A stretch of 64,000 nucleotides of DNA, from contig CAJYLQ010000005.1 in assembly GCA_913775975.1 (NCBI GenBank), positions 101,287 to 165,286 on the forward strand, written 5' to 3'. The notes under the pieces are model-generated. The model saw nothing but the letters and a program-made list of their open reading frames with translations. It ran no database searches and was not told the DNA's origin. This stretch comes from an uncultured Sphingomonas sp. Lineage in GTDB: Bacteria > Pseudomonadota > Alphaproteobacteria > Sphingomonadales > Sphingomonadaceae. Shown piece after piece: positions 8,790-20,125 of this stretch. The position numbers and the translations under genes are program-made. Position 1 is the first letter of the stretch, and each line of letters starts with the position of its first letter.

Positions 8790-10943
8790 GTCATCGTCGC
8801 CACCGTCCAGTCCTTCCGCGTCAACAACGTCGCCGACCGCAACGTCTACAAGGACGACGAGGAGCTGGAGCCGCACTTCGCCGCGCTGCCCGCGAATGTC
8901 GACTTGGCGCGGCACGAGGACAGCGCGCGCCGCGGCAAGCCGATCGCCAGCTTCGCCAACCTGATGAAGCTGCACCGCCCGTTGGTGATCGTGGACGAGG
9001 CGCACAACTTCACCTCGACGCTATCCGCCGAGACGATCCAGCGTATCGCGCCCGCCGCCGTCGTCGAGTTCACCGCGACTCCGGTGCGCTCCAACGTCAT
9101 CGTCTCGGCCACCGCCGCCGAGCTCAAGGCGGCCGACATGATCAAGCTGCCGATCCACCTTTCGCAGCACGGCAGCTGGCAGACCGCGATCGCTCACGCG
9201 GTCGACAACCGCGCCTGGCTGGAGGGCATCGCCGCCAAGGATGGCGGCGGCATCCGCCCCATCGGGCTGTATCAGGCGCAGCCCGCACGCGAGGGCGCCG
9301 AGGCGACGGTCGACGTGGTCAAGCGCCACCTGATCGAGGACTGCCGCATCCCCGAGGACCGCATCGCGGTCGCGACGGGCAATCAGCGCGAGCTCGACGG
9401 CATCGATCTGTTCGACCCTGCCTGCACCATCGAACACGTCATCACCGTCGACGCCCTGAAGGAGGGCTGGGACTGTTCCTTCGCCTATGTCTTCTGCTCG
9501 CTGGCCAGCATCCGCAGCGGCGGTGCGGTGGAGCAGCTGTTGGGGCGCGTGCTGCGCATGCCGTTCGCGACCCGGCGATCGTCCGAGGAGCTGAACCGGG
9601 CCTACGCCCATGTGTCCGAGAAGAACTTCTTCGAGGCCGCCGAGGGGCTGAAGGACCGGCTGACCGAGATGGGCTTCGACGAGCGCACCGCACTGGAAGC
9701 CATCGTCGAGCAGCCCGAGACGTTCGAGTGGCGCGAAGACCAGCCGCTGTTCACCGGGCCCAATCTGCCCCTTGTCCGCGTGCAGGAGCGCCCGGACCAG
9801 AGCGGCTGGACGCCGGAGATGGTCGCCGCGACGCGCATCGCGGACGATGGCGCCGGCGGCGTCGCGATCACCTTCGACACCGCCGCGCCCGACACGGTCC
9901 TACGCGAGGTGGCGGCGGCGGTGACGACGCAGGAGACGGTTCCGATCGCGGCTGTGGAGGCGTTCATCGCCCAGCGCGCCGCGGCGCTGTCGCCAGCCGA
10001 GCAGGGCGAGGTGCTGACGCTCCCGCGCTTGGCGATCGAGCGCGACGGGCAGCTCGAGATCGTCTTCCCCGAGACGTTGGTGGATGTGGGCGGCTGGGAC
10101 CTGCGGCAGGTCGACACCAGCCTGCCCGGTTTCGCGCTGACCGACCGCCCAGACACCTTCGAGATGGATGTGGACGGCGACCGAGCCATCTACAGCCGCA
10201 TCGATGCCGCCGTCGAGCTGGCGCTCGACGACGCGACCGACTGGGACTTGGCCGCCCTTTCGCGCTGGCTCGACCGCACCACTCGCCAGCGCGATGTCGC
10301 TCAACCGATCTTCCTCGAATATTGCCGCCGGATTGTCGAAGGCGTGGTCGAGCGAATCCCCCTAGCTCAGCTCGTTCGCGGCAAGTACGCCCTACGTCGC
10401 GCGATCGTCGCGCGAGTGGCGGAGCTCCGCCATGAAGCGGGCGCCCGTGGCGTCCAGATGCTGATGGACGAGATCGCGCCGGTGTTGGCGCTCGGCGACA
10501 AGGGCTTCAGCTTCAGCAAGGCCGGCTACGATCCGCGCACGCCCTGTGTCGGCTCTTGGCGGCCAAAGAAGCACCTGTTCGCCCAGGTCGGCGACCTGAA
10601 GGACGGCGGCGAAGAATGGATGGCAGCCTTCCAGATCGACGACCATCCGGCGGTGAAGCATTGGGTCCGGAACGTCGATCGCACCGCCTGGTCCTATGCG
10701 CTGCCGACCGCGACGGACCTGTTCTACCCAGACTTCGTCGCCGAGCTGACGGACGGCCGCAAGCTCATCGTCGAATACAAGGGCGCCGATCGCACCGACA
10801 ACGCCGACAGCCGCGAGAAGCGCAACATCGGTGCGCGGCTGCAGGAGGTGAGCGGCGGCAGCGTGGTGTTCCTATGGGCGGTGCTGGACCGCGGCGGTGG
10901 AATGGCCCGGCAGATCGACGTAGCGATCACCGGGGGTCGCTAG
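8775..10943 (+). pseudogene. N-terminally truncated DEAD/DEAH helicase with C-terminal nuclease motif (type III Res-like)
   Basis: The frame opens after a stop at 8772-8774 and reads straight into helicase sequence (VIVATVQSF). Motif II is VDEAHNF, motif III FTATPVR, motif VI QLLGRVLRMPF, and near the C-terminus PDF followed 13 residues later by EYKG looks like a PD-(D/E)XK nuclease core of type III restriction subunits. Motif I (Walker A) and everything before it are missing, so ATP-driven activity is unlikely. The first ATG (8904) would give 679 residues. No methylase (Mod) gene is present. A remnant that keeps a possible nuclease domain is the best description; reuse cannot be excluded. 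Confidence 0.75.
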
Positions 10944-11026
10944 TGACCGCGCATGAGTCTGGACGCTAAGGAATAGAGAACGCCATTATAGGTGCATTAG
11001 ATGGCTATGCGAACTTGAGAGCCTCT

Positions 11027-11773
11027 TCAAGGAGCGTCTATGTGAACATGTAATTGATCACGCAATTGATTACGTCTGTTACTACTTATGGCATGCCCTA
11101 ACACCGCCCTCAAGCTGGCGTGAGCTGCGCCTTGTAGCTTTGAAGCATGTAACGAAACTACGAGCAGGCACAATCCCTCCAACACCTTCCTATGCCTCGT
11201 CTCCCAAGCTCCCAACTTCGAGTTTTGGGTGTTCCAAAGAAGTAGTCCTGCCGCACTCTCTGTCATTCTGAAGCCTTTTGCCGAGCCGTGGACGGCTTTC
11301 GACAAAGTTGCGTATTCCTCCTTGATAGCGTCTAATCCGCTTACGCCGTCTTTGCAGAGCTTCAGATCAGGATGATCGACAAAGTATTTATGAGTTGCCG
11401 TAAACCCTAAGCGAAAGTTCCCCTGCTCCCATAGTTGCAGCTCAACTGGATGGTCTTTGAAATAGAGAGCGCCAAACGTGTCTTCAATGCAACTTCTTAG
11501 TGATTTCAGGGAAGATCTCCATGCTCCGAAGGACGCGAAAACGTGCGAGGTAAGAGCGTCATTCTGCGCTTCTACAAAGAACGCACCAACATCTGCTCCA
11601 TACAACGGAACTACGAGACTGGTTCTCAAAGCCTGAAGTGCTGCTATGCGCCGATAGCTTTTTACAAATTTATCATCTGCACCCAGGGCGGCTAGATTAT
11701 CATCGAGATCTTGCTTCCACTTTAACCGGAACGCCTCCGCATTGGCGTCCAACTCGTCAGATAAGTCGCTCAT
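11027..11773 (-). CDS. HEPN-like protein of unknown function, third gene of island operon
   Basis: A 248-residue helical protein without signal peptide or membrane segment. Residues 84-110 (WRSSLKSLRSCIE, then YFKDHPVEL) and LSKAVHGS at 157-164 resemble the paired helices and late histidine of HEPN-type or abortive-infection proteins, but the classic R-x4-6-H motif is not clear. Its ATG overlaps the stop of the 126-aa gene as ATGA, so translation is coupled. It lies in the low-G+C part of the island, unlike the chromosome in base use. An effector role beside a ParA ATPase is an inference; the sequence shows no definite function. Confidence 0.72.
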   Translation of the reverse strand: MSDLSDELDANAEAFRLKWKQDLDDNLAALGADDKFVKSYRRIAALQALRTSLVVPLYGADVGAFFVEAQNDALTSHVFASFGAWRSSLKSLRSCIEDTFGALYFKDHPVELQLWEQGNFRLGFTATHKYFVDHPDLKLCKDGVSGLDAIKEEYATLSKAVHGSAKGFRMTESAAGLLLWNTQNSKLGAWETRHRKVLEGLCLLVVSLHASKLQGAAHASLRAVLGHAISSNRRNQLRDQLHVHIDAP

Positions 11774-12150
11774 GGCTTCAGCAGAAGCTCTAAGGCCTCA
11801 GCAAGCTCCGGTGACGTCTGTGAGCGCTGCCTTGTCGCAGAGTGGGTCAACCGGTTCCGAGCCTCCGGATTAGCCTCCAGATACTTTAGGATCTTCCACA
11901 TGATGTCGCGCGACGCATCGCGTGGCCTAATATCCACTGGCAATCTTAGCTCATCCGCTACCTGCATCCATTGCATCTTGTCGAAGTGCGACAGGGCAAC
12001 CAGCATGCTCAACGCCCGCGGCACATCGACCGAGCGTGTGTCGACCTTGCGGTTGCCACCCTCTGCTAATTCATCGAAGCTCTGGTTCGGTGCTGACCGC
12101 AGTGCAGTCGCGAGCGATGATAGCACTTTGGCTGCGTCATACGTGTTCAT
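11770..12150 (-). CDS. 126-residue helical protein of unknown function, middle gene of island operon
   Basis: A short soluble protein predicted to be helical. Its second half contains RDIMWKILKYLEANPEARN, a compact helix-turn-helix-sized segment that looks like a protein-protein or DNA-contact module. It overlaps the upstream ParA gene and the downstream 248-aa gene by 4 nt each (ATGA), which argues for a fixed stoichiometry or complex. It is not a recognisable ParB (no ParB nuclease-like or HTH signature seen). It could be an adaptor or antitoxin-like partner of its neighbour, by position only. Confidence 0.72.
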   Translation of the reverse strand: MNTYDAAKVLSSLATALRSAPNQSFDELAEGGNRKVDTRSVDVPRALSMLVALSHFDKMQWMQVADELRLPVDIRPRDASRDIMWKILKYLEANPEARNRLTHSATRQRSQTSPELAEALELLLKP

Positions 12151-12968
12151 ATCAGACCTAACTCTTGGCTGAGTTCTAGCCCCATGGCGTTGAACTCGCT
12201 CGCGGCATCTTTGTCACCCATAGAGAATATCGGAACGTTCTTTGCAGCAGACTCACTCACTGCTGATCGTTCTCTGATCTCAGCGTCGAACACCTTATCC
12301 TTGAAAGCTTGGCGAAGAGTCTGAGCGGTCTGCTCCCTGAAATAGGAAGGGCGGCCTACTCGTGACATGACTATCCCGGTGTGTTTTATGGGACTTTCCA
12401 AGGCATCGGACATTTTCTGCACGCGTGTTACAAGCAGCGCGATTCCGATGCTTGACAGGAAGTCAGGTGACACGGGGACCACGTAGTGCGTGCTCAAAGC
12501 GAGAGCGTTCTGCGTTGGAATAGTCAGATTTGGGGGGCAGTCGCATACAACAACATCGTAATCACCAACGATGTCTTTAAGCGCCCGCCTCAACCTCGTC
12601 TCTCGAGCAATCTCTGACCCCATATCAAGGTCGATTGTAAACAGGTCCAGGTGAGAAGGTATCAAATCGACGTTCTTGAATACGTCTTTGATAATAGTTC
12701 CCGACGCTGGGCGCTCTTTGCCCTCGGCACTGGTATGATTCCTGACACCGAGCAAATCCGCGACGGTCCCATTATCTTTCGCATGACTGCGCCAACGCTC
12801 GACAGAAACGCACGAGAAGGTCGCGTTAGTTTGTGGGTCTAAATCAATAAGAAGCGTCTTGCGATTCTTTAGCCCGCAATAAGCAGCGAAATTGACTGAT
12901 ATAGCCGTCTTTCCCACGCCGCCCTTCAGGTTGACGCACGATAGGACGATGGGTTCCGACGATGCCAT
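12147..12968 (-). CDS. ParA/MinD-family ATPase, first gene of island operon
   Basis: A 273-residue deviant-Walker ATPase. Walker A is KGGVGKT with signature lysine K15 and K20; LLIDLDPQTNAT follows as Walker A', and VVCDCPPN is Walker B. This family dimerises on ATP and binds DNA or membrane to position cargo. No parB or parS-like repeat is seen nearby, so a classical partition role is not supported. A gtaagga ribosome site precedes the ATG. It heads a three-gene, twice-overlapping operon in a tRNA island, a setting more like a defence or maintenance module. Low G+C supports horizontal origin. Confidence 0.88.
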   Translation of the reverse strand: MASSEPIVLSCVNLKGGVGKTAISVNFAAYCGLKNRKTLLIDLDPQTNATFSCVSVERWRSHAKDNGTVADLLGVRNHTSAEGKERPASGTIIKDVFKNVDLIPSHLDLFTIDLDMGSEIARETRLRRALKDIVGDYDVVVCDCPPNLTIPTQNALALSTHYVVPVSPDFLSSIGIALLVTRVQKMSDALESPIKHTGIVMSRVGRPSYFREQTAQTLRQAFKDKVFDAEIRERSAVSESAAKNVPIFSMGDKDAASEFNAMGLELSQELGLI

Positions 12969-13164
12969 TCCTTACCCCTCACATCACGACGCTACCATCC
13001 CGGACTTGCACCGGGAACGCAACCCCGAGCTGCTATTGTGAAGCCTCCCGGATGCCTTCGCGACAACGAGGTTGGGCTTGTTCAGTCCGGTGCCACAGCT
13101 GAACAGTCCCCCGGGCACTTGCGTTGCGCACCAAGCTGTAGCGCATAAGCCGCTGAATGTGAGA

Positions 13165-13178
13165 AAAACCGCGGTTTT
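13165..13178. repeat. 14-bp perfect palindrome
   Basis: aaaaccgcggtttt reads the same on both strands, about 200 nt upstream of the ParA start. A 14-bp palindrome is the size of a dimeric repressor operator; ParA-type or recombination-site function is equally possible. Confidence 0.5.
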
Positions 13179-13203
13179 CCGCGGGTTCCGGTGTGATCAA
13201 AAT

Positions 13204-13232
13204 GTGGAGCGGGTTCCCTTCATCCGCTCCAC
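13204..13232. repeat. 9-bp inverted repeat with 11-nt loop
   Basis: gtggagcgg and ccgctccac are perfect complements. No U-tract follows on either side, so it is more likely a protein-binding site or structured element than a terminator. Confidence 0.45.
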
Positions 13233-13415
13233 ATCGATACGCGCATGTTGAACAGCGATGGCCGAACAACACCTCGGGTTTTTGGCGATGCTGACGCGGC
13301 GGCAGTTGACGCCGTCAGCGCTCCCACTGTACGCGTCGGTGTACACCAGCTCCAAAACGGGCCGGTTGTGCCTACGTGTTCTCAGTAACTTACGATGTAC
13401 AAAAGTCGGTCGGGT

Positions 13416-13435
13416 ATCCTGTCTCCCCGACCATC
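13416..13435 (+). repeat. Distal attachment site copy (attR)
   Basis: atcctgtctccccgaccatc, identical to 8231-8250. The sequence before it (ggtcgggt) does not match the tRNA, so only the 3' end was duplicated. Chromosomal sequence that once followed tRNA-Pro resumes at 13436. Confidence 0.88.
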
Positions 13436-13646
13436 CGCCATACGCGCCAATGCATAGGCGGGGTAGCCCGAGCGGCGTCCCTCGCGCCCGGCGCAAGACC
13501 AGCGACCATGGATGTGGCGCGTCCATCCAACGCGGGGTTTGTTCATCAATATCTGGAGGCGGAGCCGAGCGGCTACCCCGCGCTAGCCACGGCCCCGGCC
13601 GAACGGGCGACGGCACCGCGTTGCCCGATGCGCATCATCGAAACGG

Positions 13647-13683
13647 CGGCCCGGGCCTCGGCGCGCAGCCGAAGCCCGGGCCG
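13647..13683 (-). terminator. Terminator hairpin of the beta-galactosidase gene
   Basis: Two 16-nt arms (13647-13662, 13668-13683) with one imperfect pair that is G-U on the minus-strand RNA, lying 8 nt past the lacZ stop. The strand bias of the wobble fits termination of lacZ. U-tract weak. Confidence 0.6.
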
Positions 13684-13691
13684 ACCTGGCC

Positions 13692-17018
<3,327 letters not shown>

Positions 17019-17090
17019 CTATGAGGCCGCCCCGCTACCCGCGCGGGCGACGCCGTAAACAGTTGGTTCACAAGCCCGGCTGTACCGGGC

Positions 17091-17873
17091 ATGGATGCAC
17101 CGGGGGATGCGATGGCGACCGATCTGAAGCGAAACCGCAGCGTCGATGCGGATATGGAGCGCGTGTTCGGCGCCGGCCCCGCCCTGCCCGGCAGCGATGT
17201 GGCGGCCGAAGGTATCGCCGCCCCGGCCGTATCGCCGCAGACGATCGATCCGGCGGAGGGTCCGCCGCCGCGCCGCTGGCTGCTGATCGCGGCACCGGCG
17301 ATCGTCGCGCTGTTCGTGGCGGTGCTCGCGATCCGCTTCGCCCTGACGCTGGTGCCCGATCGGCCTGTGCCCGCGACCACCGATCGCATCCGCCCCGCCG
17401 TGCTGGATGCGGGCGTTCCCGCCCCGGCCCCGTCAGCCGCCCCAAGCCCCGTCGTGGCGGCTCCTGCGGATGCGGATGCGGCACTGACGCCGGATGATTT
17501 CGGGCCGGCGCCCGTGGAGCAGGCGCCCGACGCGCCGCCCGCACCCAGCTTCACGCCGCGCGCCGCCGATACGCAGCGCCCGCAGCGCGAGGAGGCGCGC
17601 ACCCGGCGCCCGACTGTCGCCGCGAACGGCTGCGCACCCGGCAGCAACGAGGATCGCTGCATCTTCGCCGACGTGCTGGCCGCCGATCGGCGCCTGCGCG
17701 CCGCCTGGTCGCGCGCGACGCGCGCGGGCGTGCCGAACGACGATCTGGTCGCGATCCGCCGGCGCTGGACGCGGGCTCGCGGTATCTCTCTGGAATCGCC
17801 CGACGAGACGATTCGCCGGTATGATGCGCTCGCGACGGCACTGGACGATCTGGTCGAAACCGAGCAGCGTTGA
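17091..17873 (+). CDS. Single-pass membrane protein with Pro/Ala-rich linker, unknown function
   Basis: A 260-residue protein. The cytoplasmic N-terminus (about 60 residues) is followed by one membrane helix at about residues 64-88 (LLIAAPAIVALFVAVLAI), then a long Pro/Ala-rich periplasmic linker. A conserved-looking C-terminal domain contains two cysteines (NGCAPGSNEDRCIFAD) that could form a disulphide, and a helical end. An alternative ATG at 17112, preceded by ggggga, would start seven residues later. It ends 3 nt before the phosphatase gene, so the pair is co-transcribed. Family not recognised. Confidence 0.75.
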   Translation: MDAPGDAMATDLKRNRSVDADMERVFGAGPALPGSDVAAEGIAAPAVSPQTIDPAEGPPPRRWLLIAAPAIVALFVAVLAIRFALTLVPDRPVPATTDRIRPAVLDAGVPAPAPSAAPSPVVAAPADADAALTPDDFGPAPVEQAPDAPPAPSFTPRAADTQRPQREEARTRRPTVAANGCAPGSNEDRCIFADVLAADRRLRAAWSRATRAGVPNDDLVAIRRRWTRARGISLESPDETIRRYDALATALDDLVETEQR

Positions 17874-17876
17874 CCG

Positions 17877-18686
17877 ATGGAGATCGCAACGCCCCCGATC
17901 GAGGTGGTCCGCCGCCCCGACATTTCGAAGGACGCCCCATCGCGCGCGACGGAGGGGCAGATCATCTATGCGATCGGCGATGTCCATGGCTGCTACGACC
18001 AGCTGGTCCGGCTGCTCGCCGCGATCGCGGAGGACGCCAAGGCGCATGAGGGCGGGCGGCGGCCGCTGCTGCTGCTGGCGGGCGACTATATCGACCGGGG
18101 GCCGCAGTCCGACCGGGTGATCGCGACGCTGGTCTGGCTGGCGCGCCATTCGCCGTTCGAGCTCGTGATGCTGAAGGGCAATCACGAGGCGATGCTGCTG
18201 GATTTCATCGACCGGCCTTTCCATGCCAAGGGCTGGCTGCGCGTCGGCGGAGCGACGACGCTTGCGGCCTATGGCGTGTCGCTGCCCGAGGGCGAGCAGG
18301 CGATCGCCGACCGGTGCGAGGCGATCCGCGACGAATTCATGGACCAGCTGCCCGCCTCCCACCTCGACCTGTTGCGGTCGATGCCGAGCCGGGCGGTGCG
18401 GGGCGATTATATGTTCGTGCACGCCGGTGTGCGCCCCGGCCTGCCGCTGGCCCGGCAGGACGAACGCGACTTCCTGTGGATCCGCGACGACTTCCTCGAA
18501 AACGGCCAGCCGCTGGAAAAGGTGATCGTTCACGGACATAGCTGGACGTCGGCGGCACCTGTTTTTACGCCGTGGCGGATCGGAATCGACACCGGCGCGT
18601 ATCGTACGGGGGCCCTGACCGCTGTGCGGCTGGGAGCGCCCGTGATCGAGTTCATTCAAGCGAGACAGGTACAGCCGACGGCATGA
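17877..18686 (+). CDS. PPP-family metallophosphatase (serine/threonine phosphatase-like)
   Basis: A 269-residue calcineurin-like phosphoesterase with GDVHGCYD (D35, H37), GDYIDRGP (D70), GNHEAM (N102, H103) and late HAGV and GHSW histidine motifs, the full dinuclear metal set. This matches bacterial Ser/Thr phosphatase 1-like or bis(5'-nucleosyl)-tetraphosphatase-type PPP enzymes. About 25 unrelated residues precede the domain. Cytoplasmic. Its stop overlaps the next start as ATGA. Substrate (protein or Ap4A) cannot be decided. Confidence 0.88.
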   Translation: MEIATPPIEVVRRPDISKDAPSRATEGQIIYAIGDVHGCYDQLVRLLAAIAEDAKAHEGGRRPLLLLAGDYIDRGPQSDRVIATLVWLARHSPFELVMLKGNHEAMLLDFIDRPFHAKGWLRVGGATTLAAYGVSLPEGEQAIADRCEAIRDEFMDQLPASHLDLLRSMPSRAVRGDYMFVHAGVRPGLPLARQDERDFLWIRDDFLENGQPLEKVIVHGHSWTSAAPVFTPWRIGIDTGAYRTGALTAVRLGAPVIEFIQARQVQPTA

Positions 18687-19051
18687 ACAGGCTGAGGACT
18701 TGCGCGGCGATGCTATCCATCGCCACCATGATAATGGCGGCCATCTTCCTGATGCTCCCCGCTGTCAGCATCGCGGTGGTCGCGATTCTGGTCGCGGGCG
18801 CCGGGGCGCTGGCGGTCGTCGTGCCCTTCGAGGCGATGGATCCCGGTGCGCGGCGGCGGGTGCTGCTGGCGTCCGTCGCGCATCTGGTCGCGATGATCGT
18901 CGCGGGCGGCGCGCTGCTGGCGACGGAGGCCGGTATCCGGCCGGTACTGGTGACGGCGGCACTGGCGATGGCCGGCGCGGTGCTGGTCGGCTGGGCCTAT
19001 GCCACGCGCAACCGGCGACGGCGCGCGGGCTGGAACGACTATTACGATTGA
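18683..19051 (+). CDS. Small four-helix membrane protein of unknown function
   Basis: A 122-residue protein with about four hydrophobic helices and a basic C-terminus (RNRRRRAGWNDYYD). Start codon overlaps the phosphatase stop (ATGA), so it is translationally coupled to it and belongs to the three-gene unit beginning at 17091. Family not recognised. Confidence 0.72.
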   Translation: MNRLRTCAAMLSIATMIMAAIFLMLPAVSIAVVAILVAGAGALAVVVPFEAMDPGARRRVLLASVAHLVAMIVAGGALLATEAGIRPVLVTAALAMAGAVLVGWAYATRNRRRRAGWNDYYD

Positions 19052-19114
19052 CCCCTAGAGCGGCGAAGGTCGCTCTCTCCGGTCAGGGGGCTGGCCAAGC
19101 CCGCGTCCCTCCGA

Positions 19115-20110
19115 TCAGCCGAACAGCGACACCAGCCAGTAGGTGCCGGCGCCGATCAGCCCGGCGGCAGGCAGTGTCACGAACCACGCGACGACGATGT
19201 TCGACGCGACGTTCCAGCGCACCGCCGACAGCCGCCGCGCCGCGCCCACCCCGACGATCGAACCGGTGATAGTGTGCGTCGAGGAGACGGGTACGCCGCC
19301 CATCGTCGCCATGAACAGCGTGATCGCGCCGCCGGTCTCCGCGCAGAACCCCTGTGCCGGGGTCAGCCGCGTGATCTTCGACCCCATGGTGTGGACGATC
19401 CGCCAGCCGCCCGACAGCGTGCCCAGCGCCATCGCCGCTTGACAGCTGAGCACCACCCAGAAAGGCACGGTAAATTCTCCGCCCAGATAGCCCTGGCTGT
19501 AGAGCAGGACGGCGATGATCCCCATCGTCTTCTGCGCGTCGTTGCCGCCATGGCCCAGTGAGTAGAGCGCGGCCGAGACAAGCTGCAGCTTGCGGAAGCG
19601 ACGGTCGACCGCCAGCGGCGTCAGGCGGATGCTGCTCCAGGCCACCGCCAGCACGATCGCGAGCGCCAGCAGCAGGCCGACCAGCGGCGAGACGAAGATC
19701 GCGACGACCGTTTTCGTCACGCCCGCCCACACGACGGCGGCCGATCCCGCCTTCGCCATGCCCGCGCCCAGCAAGCCGCCGATCAGCGCGTGGCTGGAGG
19801 AAGAGGGGATACCGCCGACCCAGGTGACGACGTTCCACACGATCGCGCCGGTCAGCGCGCCGAAGATGACGGCGGCGTCGACGATCTGCGCATCGACGAT
19901 GCCCTTCCCCACCGTCTGCGCGACGTGGAGGCCGAACACGGCAAAGGCGATGAAGTTGAAGAAGGCCGCCCACAGCACCGCCCATTCGGGCTTCAGCACG
20001 CGGGTGGACACGACCGTCGCGATCGAATTGGCCGCGTCGTGCAGGCCGTTCAGGAAGTCGAACAGCAGCGCGACGCCGATCAGCGCGACGAGCAGGGGGA
20101 AGGATATCAT
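19115..20110 (-). CDS. pit: Inorganic phosphate transporter, PiT family
   Basis: A 331-residue, multi-helix permease that imports metal-phosphate by proton symport. Both PiT signatures are present: DFLNGLHDAANSIAT near the N-terminus and GHGGNDAQKTMG in the second half. GGIPSSSSHALIGG and GVPVSSTHTITG are the paired family loops. It follows the Nudix-DUF47 gene by 15 nt and is clearly in its operon. With the Pst system at 42698-47184 the cell has low- and high-affinity phosphate uptake. Confidence 0.93.
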   Translation of the reverse strand: MISFPLLVALIGVALLFDFLNGLHDAANSIATVVSTRVLKPEWAVLWAAFFNFIAFAVFGLHVAQTVGKGIVDAQIVDAAVIFGALTGAIVWNVVTWVGGIPSSSSHALIGGLLGAGMAKAGSAAVVWAGVTKTVVAIFVSPLVGLLLALAIVLAVAWSSIRLTPLAVDRRFRKLQLVSAALYSLGHGGNDAQKTMGIIAVLLYSQGYLGGEFTVPFWVVLSCQAAMALGTLSGGWRIVHTMGSKITRLTPAQGFCAETGGAITLFMATMGGVPVSSTHTITGSIVGVGAARRLSAVRWNVASNIVVAWFVTLPAAGLIGAGTYWLVSLFG

Positions 20111-20125
20111 GATGCGGCGCCCCGA

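Larger units (their letters stand above)
12969..13415. other. Right-end non-coding segment of the island
   Basis: No convincing gene. The promoter of the ParA operon must lie in the left part. A 14-bp perfect palindrome aaaaccgcggtttt (13165-13178) and a 9-bp inverted repeat gtggagcgg/ccgctccac (13204-13232) stand out. Short open frames on both strands here have mixed, Cys/Arg-rich translations and no ribosome sites, and look spurious. Confidence 0.6.

Noticed and set aside
8312..10435. A 707-codon + strand frame through the integrase stump
   Set aside because: Only its first part (to about 8789) is real integrase sequence. Beyond that it is an Arg-rich out-of-frame shadow of the helicase fragment.
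8775..10943. Functional type III restriction-modification system
   Set aside because: The helicase lacks motif I and there is no methylase gene, so it is called a remnant.
12147..12968. Plasmid partition locus (parAB/parS)
   Set aside because: ParA is present, but neither partner resembles ParB and no array of repeats is seen, so I do not call a partition system.
13033..13272. A 79-codon minus-strand frame near the island end
   Set aside because: No ribosome site, mixed composition and overlap with the palindrome region; no recognisable protein.
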